Part shown: one piece after another, positions 52,632-61,040 of the stretch
Position numbering within the stretch: the stretch's first letter is position 1
Layout of the letters: each line of letters opens with the position of its first letter
Source of the DNA: CAXQUZ01 sp942491145
Lineage (GTDB): Bacteria > Myxococcota_A > UBA796 > UBA2385
Reading direction: 5' to 3'
Assembly: GCA_942491145.1 (NCBI GenBank)
Contig: CALOBC010000001.1
Span: 372,001 to 436,000, forward strand
DNA: 64,000 nucleotides
The notes under the pieces: generated by a model
Database searches by the model: none
The model's input: the letters and a program-made list of their open reading frames with translations, nothing else
Told to the model about the DNA's origin: nothing
Program-made: the position numbers and the translations under genes

Positions 52632-52734
52632 TGCCGTTGTTGTGGCCACCGAATCACCCGCCTGTGACCCAGCGATGACACAGCCCCAAGGAGCGACCGT
52701 TACGGCGCGCGGCCGCTGCCAACGAGAGCTGTGA

Positions 52735-54363
52735 ATGTCTGCCGCCCCTGCCACGCTGTTGTGGACCCCGAGCGCCTCCCCGGCCGCTTTCCACCCAAGT
52801 GAGCTGTTGACCGCAATTGCGGAAATTCGACAGCCCGCAACCGTCGTGCAGGATCCGAGCACGGGTGCCATCGGGCTCGGCCTCGGCGGGTCCCTCGCCA
52901 CCGCCGGCCCCGGTGTCTCCGGCTGGCCAGTGCTGGGCCAGCTGCCACCGCTCTACCCAGAGTGGCTGGGCGACCGTTCCTTCAATGAAGTCCACGGCAC
53001 CCGCTTTCCCTACGTGCAGGGTGCGATGGCCAATGGCATCGCGACCGCCGAGATGGTCGCCGAGATGGCCCGTGCGGGCATGCTCGGGTTCTACGGAGCG
53101 GCGGGCCTCGACCCAGACCGGGTGCGCCGCGAGGTCACCTGGCTCAAGAACACCCTCGGCTCGGGCGATGTCGCCGCCGGCGAGGTGCCTTGGGGCAGCA
53201 ACCTCATCCACTCCCCCAACGAGCCCAGCATCGAGGCATCCGTCGCGGAGCTGTACTTGGAGCTGGGCGTTCGACGGGTGAGCGCGTCGGCCTACATGGC
53301 GCTGACCAAGCCCATTGTGCGATACGCCTACACGGGAATCTTCCAGGACGCCGAGGGCCGCATCCACCGCCGCAATGCGGTCTTTGCAAAGATCAGCCGC
53401 CCGGAGGTGGCCGCTCGCTTCATGCAGCCGCCGCCCCAAGCGATGCTCGACCAGCTTGTCCAAGAGGGCGGACTGACGGCCGATGAGGCACGACTGGCTC
53501 GCCAGGTGCCCGTGGCCGAGGACTACATCGTCGAGTCCGACTCCGGTGGCCACACCGACAACCGGCCGTTGACGGCGCTGTTCCCGAGCATTCGGGTGCT
53601 GCGCGACCAGATGGTGCGGGACCACGGGTATGTGCGGCCGATCCGCCTGGGTGCGGCCGGAGGCATCGGCACCCCTGACGCAGCCGCCGCTGCCTACGCC
53701 CTCGGCGCCGACTTCATCCTCACCGGCTCGGTCAACCAAGCGTGTGTCGAGTCCGGCCTGTCCGAGACCGGCCGCAAGCTGCTGTGCCAAGCCGGGCTTG
53801 CCGACGTCGTGATGGCCCCCGCCGCCGACATGTTCGAGATGGGCGTCGAGGTGCAGGTGCTCCGCCGGGGCACCATGTTCGGCGTCCGCGCCCGCAAGCT
53901 CTACGAGCTGTACCGGGCCCACCCCAGCCTGGACGCCATCCCCGCGACGGAGCGCGCCCAGGTCGAGAAGATGCTCAAGTCCAGCTTCAACGACGCATGG
54001 GCCAGCACCCGCGCGTTCTGGATGGGCCGGGATCCCCACGAGGTCACCAAGGCTGAGCGGGACCCCAAGCACCTGATGGCCCTCGTCTTCCGCAGCTACC
54101 TCGGCCAGTCCAGCCGCTGGGCCATCGCCGGCGTGCCTGACCGAGCCGTCGACTACCAGATTTGGTGTGGCCCTGCCCAAGGCGCGTTTAACGCTTGGGC
54201 AAAGGGCAGCTTCCTCGAAGCCGCCGAGAACCGCACCGTGGTGCAAGTCGCCCGCAACCTCCTGGAAGGCGCCACGGTCCTCACCCGTACATTCCAGCTT
54301 CGGGCCATCGGTCTGCCCGTGCCCGCCGCCGCTTTCGATTTTCGTCCCCGCCCCCTCGCCTGA
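52735..54363 (+). CDS. pfaD: PUFA synthase trans-acting enoyl reductase (PfaD/Pfa1)
   Basis: 542 aa. An FMN-dependent TIM-barrel of the 2-nitropropane dioxygenase/FabK type, in the long PfaD form: RFPYVQGAMANGIATAEMV, the middle YTGIFQDAEGRIHRRN, RLGAAGGIGTPDAAAAAYALG and FILTGSVNQACVE. It reduces enoyl thioesters on the PUFA synthase. In terrestrial myxobacteria this gene comes first, as here; in marine gammaproteobacteria pfaD is last. The next gene starts 9 bp downstream. Confidence 0.93.
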   Translation: MSAAPATLLWTPSASPAAFHPSELLTAIAEIRQPATVVQDPSTGAIGLGLGGSLATAGPGVSGWPVLGQLPPLYPEWLGDRSFNEVHGTRFPYVQGAMANGIATAEMVAEMARAGMLGFYGAAGLDPDRVRREVTWLKNTLGSGDVAAGEVPWGSNLIHSPNEPSIEASVAELYLELGVRRVSASAYMALTKPIVRYAYTGIFQDAEGRIHRRNAVFAKISRPEVAARFMQPPPQAMLDQLVQEGGLTADEARLARQVPVAEDYIVESDSGGHTDNRPLTALFPSIRVLRDQMVRDHGYVRPIRLGAAGGIGTPDAAAAAYALGADFILTGSVNQACVESGLSETGRKLLCQAGLADVVMAPAADMFEMGVEVQVLRRGTMFGVRARKLYELYRAHPSLDAIPATERAQVEKMLKSSFNDAWASTRAFWMGRDPHEVTKAERDPKHLMALVFRSYLGQSSRWAIAGVPDRAVDYQIWCGPAQGAFNAWAKGSFLEAAENRTVVQVARNLLEGATVLTRTFQLRAIGLPVPAAAFDFRPRPLA

Positions 54364-54372
54364 GAGACGCGC

Positions 54373-57300
54373 ATGTCTTCCGCCCGTCCCCCCATCGCCG
54401 TCGTCGGCCTCTCCGCCATCTTTCCCGGCTCGACCGACGAAACTGGCTTCTGGCGCGACATCCTGGCCGCAAGAGACCTCATCAGTGACGTGCCTTCGAC
54501 GCACTGGCTAGCTGAGGACTACTATGATCCGGATCAGAGCAAGCCCGACAAGACCTACGCCAAGCGCGGTGGGTTCATTCCGAAGATCGACTTTGACGCG
54601 ATGGGCTGGGGGGTGCCGCCGAGCATCATGCCCCAGACCGACACGAGCCAGCTGCTCGCGCTGATCATCGCCCAGCGGGTGATGGACGACGCCGCCCAGG
54701 GTCGGGACCTCGACCGGGAGCGCATGAGCTGCATCCTCGGGGTCACCAGCGCCCAGGAGCTGCTCGGCGAGATGGTGAGCCGGCTGCAGCGGCCGATCTG
54801 GGCCGATGGACTGCGTCAGGCGGGCTTCACCGACGAGCAGATCGAGCTGGCCTGCGACAAGATCAGCAGCCACTACGCCCCCTGGACCGAAGCGACCTTC
54901 CCGGGCCTGCTGGGCAACGTCGTGGCCGGACGCATCGCAAACCGCCTCGACCTTGGCGGCACGAATTGTGTGACCGATGCAGCGTGTGCCAGCACTTTCT
55001 CGGCAATGCACATGGGCATCCAAGAGCTGCAGCTCGGCGACTCCGATGCGGTCATCGCCGGCGGTGTCGACACGATGAACGACATCTTCATGTACATGTG
55101 CTTCTCGAAGACGCCGGCACTGTCGAAGACCGGCGACGTGCGCCCCTTCTCGGACCAAGCCGACGGCACAATGCTCGGCGAAGGGCTCGGCCTGTTCATG
55201 CTCAAGCGCCTCGCGGATGCCGAGCGTGATGGCGACCAAGTCTACGCGGTGATCAAGTCGTGTGGCCCCTCTTCGGATGGTCGCGCCAAGAGCGTCTATG
55301 CCCCGCTGGCCAGTGGTCAGGCCCGGTCGCTCCGCCGGTCGTATGCCCAGGCGGGCTGGACCCCCGACACCGTCGAGCTTGTCGAGGCCCACGGCACGGG
55401 CACCAAGGCGGGTGACGCCGCCGAGTTCGGTGGGCTGTCCATCGTCTTCGACACCGAGTGTGACCGCGCCGACCGTCAGTGGTGCGCCCTGGGCTCGGTG
55501 AAGTCCCAGATCGGCCACACGAAGGCCTCCGCCGGTGCGGCCGGGCTGTTCAAGGCGGTCATGGCGGTGCGCCACAAGGTGCTGCCCCCCACGGTCAAGA
55601 TCGAGCGGCCCAACCCCGCGCTCAAGCTCGAGAGTTCCCCGTTCTACCTGAACACCGAGACGCGCCCTTGGGTGCGGAGTGACGACCACCCCCGGCGGGC
55701 CGGCGTCAGCTCCTTTGGCTTCGGCGGGTCCAACTTCCACCTCGCAGTGGAGGAATACACGGGCGACCAGAAGGCACCACGCCTGGACTCCCGCTCGCAC
55801 CACATCGTGTTTGTGTCGGGCAAGTCCGGTGCTGAGGTCGCTGAGGCGGCCCGAGCCCACGGGATCTTCGCTGCCCAGCACCCGACGGCGCTCGGCTTCC
55901 TTGCACGGGACACCGCCGCACGCTTCGATGCCAAGGCCCCGGCCCGGCTGGCCATCATCGCCGCCACATCCGACGAGCTTGCCGAGAAGCTGAAGGCCGC
56001 AGCCGACGCCATCTCCGCGAGTCCCGACAAGGCTTGGACCCGCCCCGATGGCATCCACTTCGGCGTCGGCGCCCCCGCTGGCGGCTTGGCCTTCCTGTTT
56101 CCCGGACAGGGCAGCCAGTACGTCGGCATGGGCAATGAGCTCGCCCGCGAGTTCGACGCCGCGATGGACGCATGGGACGCCGCGCGGTCGGTGGGCTTGA
56201 ACAGCCACGCCGTCACGTTCCCCATTCCGGTGTTCAGGGACAGCGACCGTGCCGCGCAGCAAGAGGTCCTCACCCAAACCGACAATGCGCAGCCGGCCAT
56301 CGGTGTGGCCAGTCTCGCGACACTCAACGTGCTGCGCAGCTTGGGGCTCACCCCCGACGCCGTCGCCGGCCACTCCTACGGAGAGGTCACCGCACTGCAC
56401 GCGGCTGGCGCCCTGGACACCCGCGGATTCTTCGCCGTGTCCAAGGAGCGGGGCGACCGCATGGCCGAAGCTGCGGCCACCACCGAAGGCACGATGGCCG
56501 CGGTGAAGGCCAACGCCGGGCGCATCACTGAAGTGCTCGGGAATAGTCATCCCGACGTCGTTCTGGCGAACCACAACTCGCCGCGCCAGACCGTCATCTC
56601 CGGTCCTGTTGCTGCCGTGGACGCCGCGGTCGCCGTGCTCATGGACGCGGGCATTCCCGCCCAGGGCATCAACGTGGCGACGGCCTTCCACTCCCCGGTA
56701 GTGGCCGGTGCGGCCGCGCCCTTCGCCGAGTTTCTGGCGGGGTGTGCGGTGTCTGCGCCGACCACGAGCTGCTGGAGCAACGCCGAAGCAGCCCCCTACC
56801 CCGCCGATGCCGACGCCGTCCGTGGCGGACTGAGCGGCCAGATCGCTCGTCCCGTGCGCTTTGTGGAGCTCATCGAGGGCATGCGCGCCGACGGTATCCA
56901 GACCTTCGTCGAGGTCGGTCCCGGACACGTGCTGACCAACCTCGTGGGACGGATTCTGCGCAAGCAGCCGCACCTCGCGGTCAGCACCGACCGGAAGGGT
57001 CGCGGTGGGGTGCACAGCCTGCTCGACACCGTGGCACAGCTCGCCGCAGCGGGGCACTCGCTCAATGCGGCCGCGCTGGTGGCCGACCTCCGACCCGTGG
57101 CCGACCCGACGACCCTGAAGAAGCCGAAGCTGGCGATTGCCATCGACGGCGCCAACATCGGCAAGCCCTATCCGCCCCCTTCAGGCGCCGCCGGCCGTGC
57201 TCCCTCCAACCCGAAGCCGGTGGGCATCGCGGCAATGGGCCGTGTCTCGACACCGGTGGCCGCTGTGGCCCCCCGTCCGGCGGCACCGTCCGCCCCCCCC

Positions 57301-58782
57301 AAGGCCGCACCGGCCCCCCGACCCGTGCGCTCGGCTCCGGCCCGGCCCGCGGTCTCTCCGACTCCTGCGCCCCCTGCGGCGTCCGCTCTCGCTGCACCCC
57401 GTGCGCAACCTGTCACTCCCGAGGTTCCGATGTCCAACCAGACCCACAACACGCAGCTCGCATGGGTTCAGGCATGGCAGGAGACCCAGCGCCAGACCGC
57501 CGAGGCCCACGCCGCCTTCCAGCAGTCGATGGCCCAGAGCCACAGCGCGTTCCTCAAGGCCGCCGAGACCAGTTTCATGGGCCTGGCGACGGTGCTGACC
57601 GGCCCCGGTGCGTTCCAGCAGACGACGCAGGCTGCACCCCAGCTCGCTGCGACCCAGTACGCTCCCCAGCCCGCAGCTCCCCAGTATGCCGCTCCCCAGT
57701 ATGCCGCTCCCCAGCCCGCAGCGCCCCAGTACGTCGCGCCGGTCGCTGCTCCGGTGGCCCCCCGGCCAGCGCCAGTCGCTGCAGCACCCGTCGCAGCTCC
57801 CGTGCCCCCCCGGCCGGCGCCGGTCGCAGCCCCCTTGGCCGCACCGGCCGCTTCCGGGCGTGACCTCAACGCACTGATGCTCACCGTGGTCGCCGAGAAG
57901 ACCGGCTACCCCGTCGACATGCTCACCCTCGAGATGGACCTTGAAGGCGACCTCGGTGTCGACTCCATCAAGCGCGTCGAGATCCTCAGCGCCGTCCAAG
58001 AAAAGGCCCCCGAGCTCGCCGGCATCGACGCGTCGTCCCTCGGTGCCCTGCGCACCCTCGGCGAGATCGTCGACGCCATGGGCGGTGGCACCAGTGCTCC
58101 TGCGCCCGTCGCTGCTGCTGCCGCTCCCGCTCCCGCTGCCAACGGGCGGGACCTCAACGCCCTGATGCTCGCCGTCGTGGCCGAGAAGACCGGCTACCCC
58201 GTCGACATGCTCACCCTCGAGATGGACCTTGAGGGCGACCTCGGCGTCGACTCCATCAAGCGCGTCGAGATCCTCAGCGCTGTCCAAGAGCAGGCCCCCG
58301 AGCTCGCCGACATCGACGCTTCGTCCCTCGGTGCCCTGCGTACCCTCGGCGAGATCGTCGATGCGATGGGCGGAAGCACCGCTGCGCCCGCCGCCGCACC
58401 CGCCGCCGCACCGACGACGGAGGCCCCCGCCGCCAACGGACGGGACCTCAACGCCCTGATGCTCGCAGTTGTGGCCGAGAAGACCGGCTACCCCGTCGAC
58501 ATGCTCACCCTCGAGATGGACCTCGAAGGCGACCTCGGCGTCGACTCCATCAAGCGCGTCGAGATCCTCAGCGCCGTGCAGGAGCAGGCCCCCGAGCTGG
58601 CCGACATCGACGCTTCGTCCCTGGGTGCCCTGCGCACCCTCGGCGAGATTGTGGGTGCGATGGGCGGTGCTTCCCTCGACGCCGTTGTTCCCGCGGGCGA
58701 CCCGAACCTGGGCCGCTTCGCCGCCGAGACCACTCCCGCGCCGTCCTCCGGGTCGGCTCGGAGGGGACTTCCACCGGCGTGA
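54373..58782 (+). CDS. pfaA: PUFA synthase PfaA/Pfa2, KS-AT-3xACP part
   Basis: 1469 aa. KS domain (about 8-455) with Cys205 in DAACAST, HGTGTKAGD and IGHTKASAG. Malonyl-transferase domain (about 570-880) with GQGSQYVGMG and Ser668 in GHSYGE. An Ala/Pro-rich linker and a helical segment (ETQRQTAEAHAAFQQSMAQ) precede three near-identical ACP domains with pantetheine Ser at 1198, 1294 and 1392 (DSIK). The frame stops at 58782 after ACP3; homologues continue into KR and DH, which here are found at once in the +1 frame. So this is either a frameshifted gene or a natural split. Confidence 0.93.
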   Translation: MSSARPPIAVVGLSAIFPGSTDETGFWRDILAARDLISDVPSTHWLAEDYYDPDQSKPDKTYAKRGGFIPKIDFDAMGWGVPPSIMPQTDTSQLLALIIAQRVMDDAAQGRDLDRERMSCILGVTSAQELLGEMVSRLQRPIWADGLRQAGFTDEQIELACDKISSHYAPWTEATFPGLLGNVVAGRIANRLDLGGTNCVTDAACASTFSAMHMGIQELQLGDSDAVIAGGVDTMNDIFMYMCFSKTPALSKTGDVRPFSDQADGTMLGEGLGLFMLKRLADAERDGDQVYAVIKSCGPSSDGRAKSVYAPLASGQARSLRRSYAQAGWTPDTVELVEAHGTGTKAGDAAEFGGLSIVFDTECDRADRQWCALGSVKSQIGHTKASAGAAGLFKAVMAVRHKVLPPTVKIERPNPALKLESSPFYLNTETRPWVRSDDHPRRAGVSSFGFGGSNFHLAVEEYTGDQKAPRLDSRSHHIVFVSGKSGAEVAEAARAHGIFAAQHPTALGFLARDTAARFDAKAPARLAIIAATSDELAEKLKAAADAISASPDKAWTRPDGIHFGVGAPAGGLAFLFPGQGSQYVGMGNELAREFDAAMDAWDAARSVGLNSHAVTFPIPVFRDSDRAAQQEVLTQTDNAQPAIGVASLATLNVLRSLGLTPDAVAGHSYGEVTALHAAGALDTRGFFAVSKERGDRMAEAAATTEGTMAAVKANAGRITEVLGNSHPDVVLANHNSPRQTVISGPVAAVDAAVAVLMDAGIPAQGINVATAFHSPVVAGAAAPFAEFLAGCAVSAPTTSCWSNAEAAPYPADADAVRGGLSGQIARPVRFVELIEGMRADGIQTFVEVGPGHVLTNLVGRILRKQPHLAVSTDRKGRGGVHSLLDTVAQLAAAGHSLNAAALVADLRPVADPTTLKKPKLAIAIDGANIGKPYPPPSGAAGRAPSNPKPVGIAAMGRVSTPVAAVAPRPAAPSAPPKAAPAPRPVRSAPARPAVSPTPAPPAASALAAPRAQPVTPEVPMSNQTHNTQLAWVQAWQETQRQTAEAHAAFQQSMAQSHSAFLKAAETSFMGLATVLTGPGAFQQTTQAAPQLAATQYAPQPAAPQYAAPQYAAPQPAAPQYVAPVAAPVAPRPAPVAAAPVAAPVPPRPAPVAAPLAAPAASGRDLNALMLTVVAEKTGYPVDMLTLEMDLEGDLGVDSIKRVEILSAVQEKAPELAGIDASSLGALRTLGEIVDAMGGGTSAPAPVAAAAAPAPAANGRDLNALMLAVVAEKTGYPVDMLTLEMDLEGDLGVDSIKRVEILSAVQEQAPELADIDASSLGALRTLGEIVDAMGGSTAAPAAAPAAAPTTEAPAANGRDLNALMLAVVAEKTGYPVDMLTLEMDLEGDLGVDSIKRVEILSAVQEQAPELADIDASSLGALRTLGEIVGAMGGASLDAVVPAGDPNLGRFAAETTPAPSSGSARRGLPPA
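57640..57745 (+). repeat. Ala-Pro-Gln linker microrepeats in pfaA
   Basis: Short direct repeats of about 18-24 bp encode QYAAPQYAAPQPAAPQY between the helical segment and ACP1, a flexible hinge for the carrier domains. Confidence 0.7.
57862..58671 (+). repeat. Three tandem ACP-coding repeats
   Basis: Units start at 57862, 58150 and 58444, spaced 288 and 294 bp, and are nearly identical in both protein and DNA. Each codes for about 75 residues with GDLGVDSIKRVEIL. Tandem ACPs are the hallmark of PUFA synthases. Confidence 0.92.
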
Positions 58783-58789
58783 AAACGCA

Positions 58790-60943
58790 CTGATCATCGT
58801 AGATCCCAACCCCGGCCAGGCCCTCGGTTCCGCCCTGGCTCTCGCACTCACCCGCCAAGGTGTGCCCGCTGACGCAGTCCCCAGTGCTGCCGAGGTCCAA
58901 GGCCCCATGTCCGGTGTGATCCTCCTCCACGGCTTGTTCCCAGAGTCTGAGCCCGCCGATGCTTTCCGTGCCGCACGGGCGCTCGCCAACGCCGAGATGA
59001 CCGGTCCCCGCGTTCTTGTCACTGTGCAAGACACGGGCGGCGCCTTCGGCACGGCACCGTTCGACCCGGCCAATGCCTGGGCCGGCGGCATCGCAGCCCT
59101 CGCCCGGACCTTCGCTCAGGAGTTCCCCGACAGCGCCACCAAGGCCATCGACATCGACTTTGGTCTGCACACCAAGGCAGACCTTGTGGACGCCCTGGCC
59201 AACGAGGTTCTCTACGGAGGCCCCGAACTGGAAGTGGGCCTCGGTGCGGCGGGCCGCGTCACGCTGGTCAACCATCGAAGAAAGGCCCGTGCTGGCGGGT
59301 TCTCGCTGGCATCCAGCGACGTGATTGTCGTGTCCGGAGGCGCCCGCGGTGTCACCGCCACCACCGTCCTGGCGCTCGGCAAGCGCTTCCCCTGCCGATT
59401 CGCGCTGCTGGGACGCACGCCCCTTTCCGCCGAGCCAGCCGAAGCCCAAGACATTCCCGACGACGACGCCGCCCTCAAGCGGGCGCTGATGTTGGCCGCA
59501 CGGGCTCGGGGCGAGAAGGTCTCTCCCCGGGACCTCGGCAAACAAGTCAGCCGCATCCTCGCTGGCCGGGAGATCCGGGCCACGGTGGCCAAGCTGGAGT
59601 CCGTGGGCTGTCAGGCCCGCTACGACGCCGTCGATGTGACCAACACCCAGGGCCTCGGCCGGCTCTTCGGTGACCTGCGGCGCTCCTGGGGCCCCATCAC
59701 GGGCATCATCCATGGCGCGGGGGTCATCCAGGACCGCTTCATCGCCGAGAAGACTGACGAACAGTTCAACCTCGTCTACAACACGAAGATCGGTGGCCTG
59801 AAGGCACTGATGGCAGCGACCGCCAGCGACCCGCTCAAGCTCATCTTGTGCTTCTCGTCGGTCGCAGCCCGCACCGGCAACCAAGGCCAGGTCGACTACG
59901 CCATGGCCAACGAGGTTCTCAACCGCTTCTGCGATGCCGAAGCCCTTCGCCGTCCCCAAGCGGTGGTCCGCAGCCTCGGCTGGGGTCCTTGGGCCGGAGG
60001 CATGGTCACGCCGTCCCTCAAGGCGCGCTTCGAGGCCCTCGGTGTGCCGCTGATCGGACTCGCTGACGGTGCCCAGATGCTGGTTGATGAGGTCGTCGCG
60101 GGTCCCGGTCGCCCCACGAGCGTGGTGCTCGGCGGAGAGCCCCGTCCCGAGGCACTTCTGCACGATGACAACGCCGAGGTCCAGCCGGTCGCCGTCGAGG
60201 TCATCGTGTCGCCGGACCGCCAGCCCTGGCTGGAGGACCACACCGTCAAGGGTGTGCCGGTCGTGCCGGTCGCGCTCGTCGTCGAGTGGTTCACCGGGCT
60301 TGCGCGGGCACTGCGCCCCGACGCGACGGTCCAGGCCCTCGAAGCCCTCGAGGTCCACCGGGGTGTGCGCCTCGAAGACTGGCCGGGAGCAACGACGCTC
60401 CAGCTCGAAGCCCGAGACCACGGCAACACCATCGGTTTGCTGCTTCTCGACGACTCAGGCCGCCGCTTGTACTCCGCTCGTGCCCGGCTCGGTGCCGAAG
60501 AAGCCCGCCCCGCTGCGCCAGTCGTGGGCAGCCACACTCCGTGGACCGGAAACGGGCTGTACGACGGTGATGTGCTCTTCCACGGTCCTCAGCTCCAGGT
60601 CCTCACGGCCATTGACGGCGTCGATGCGTCGGGAGCGGTCGGACAGCTTCGCCACGCGGACCTGGAGAGCATCGAGCACACCGACGTGGGTGCGGTGGAT
60701 GGTGCGCTCCAGCTCGCGCTGCTGTGGGCCAAGGCCAGCCACGGTGGGGCCAGTCTGCCGATGGGCGTCGATGAGATTCACTTCCATGGGGCGGTCTCTC
60801 CCCTCGCCGACATCAGCGGTCGGGCGCTCCTGGTCGGTCGAAAGACCGCCGGCGCCATCCACACGGCGGACGTGACCCTGGTCGACACGAACGGCGTGCC
60901 CCGAGTGACCCTCACGGGTGTGCGCACCGTTCGCCGGCCCTGA
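58790..60943 (+). CDS. pfaA: PUFA synthase PfaA/Pfa2, KR and DH-like part (in +1 frame)
   Basis: About 718 aa; no normal start codon fits well. In-frame codons run back to about 58760, joined to the first part by a one-base shift near GGAGGGG (58759-58766). The first sensible GTG is at 58862. A non-catalytic half (ENALIIVDPNPGQ onward) leads to a ketoreductase with the NADPH loop VSGGARGVTA, IIHGAGVIQDRF, CFSSVAARTGNQGQVDYAMANE (Ser and Tyr). After about 450 residues comes a hot-dog-like dehydratase region (PVVPVALVVEWFTGLARAL). This completes the known KS-AT-ACP-KR-DH order of PfaA. Confidence 0.85.
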   Translation: MIIVDPNPGQALGSALALALTRQGVPADAVPSAAEVQGPMSGVILLHGLFPESEPADAFRAARALANAEMTGPRVLVTVQDTGGAFGTAPFDPANAWAGGIAALARTFAQEFPDSATKAIDIDFGLHTKADLVDALANEVLYGGPELEVGLGAAGRVTLVNHRRKARAGGFSLASSDVIVVSGGARGVTATTVLALGKRFPCRFALLGRTPLSAEPAEAQDIPDDDAALKRALMLAARARGEKVSPRDLGKQVSRILAGREIRATVAKLESVGCQARYDAVDVTNTQGLGRLFGDLRRSWGPITGIIHGAGVIQDRFIAEKTDEQFNLVYNTKIGGLKALMAATASDPLKLILCFSSVAARTGNQGQVDYAMANEVLNRFCDAEALRRPQAVVRSLGWGPWAGGMVTPSLKARFEALGVPLIGLADGAQMLVDEVVAGPGRPTSVVLGGEPRPEALLHDDNAEVQPVAVEVIVSPDRQPWLEDHTVKGVPVVPVALVVEWFTGLARALRPDATVQALEALEVHRGVRLEDWPGATTLQLEARDHGNTIGLLLLDDSGRRLYSARARLGAEEARPAAPVVGSHTPWTGNGLYDGDVLFHGPQLQVLTAIDGVDASGAVGQLRHADLESIEHTDVGAVDGALQLALLWAKASHGGASLPMGVDEIHFHGAVSPLADISGRALLVGRKTAGAIHTADVTLVDTNGVPRVTLTGVRTVRRP

Positions 60944-60974
60944 GCCCACCGCTGGGCACCGCCCACAATGCCTT

Positions 60975-61006
60975 GTGCTGGTCTGTTCTCACCCACAGGC
61001 CAGCAC
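60975..61006 (+). repeat. Inverted repeat between pfaA and pfaC
   Basis: GTGCTGG, 18 bases, CCAGCAC in the 97-bp gap. May be an mRNA hairpin that tunes expression of pfaC; weak evidence. Confidence 0.35.
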
Positions 61007-61040
61007 GATGGCCCTGCCCCATCCTCACTGAGTCTTCTCG

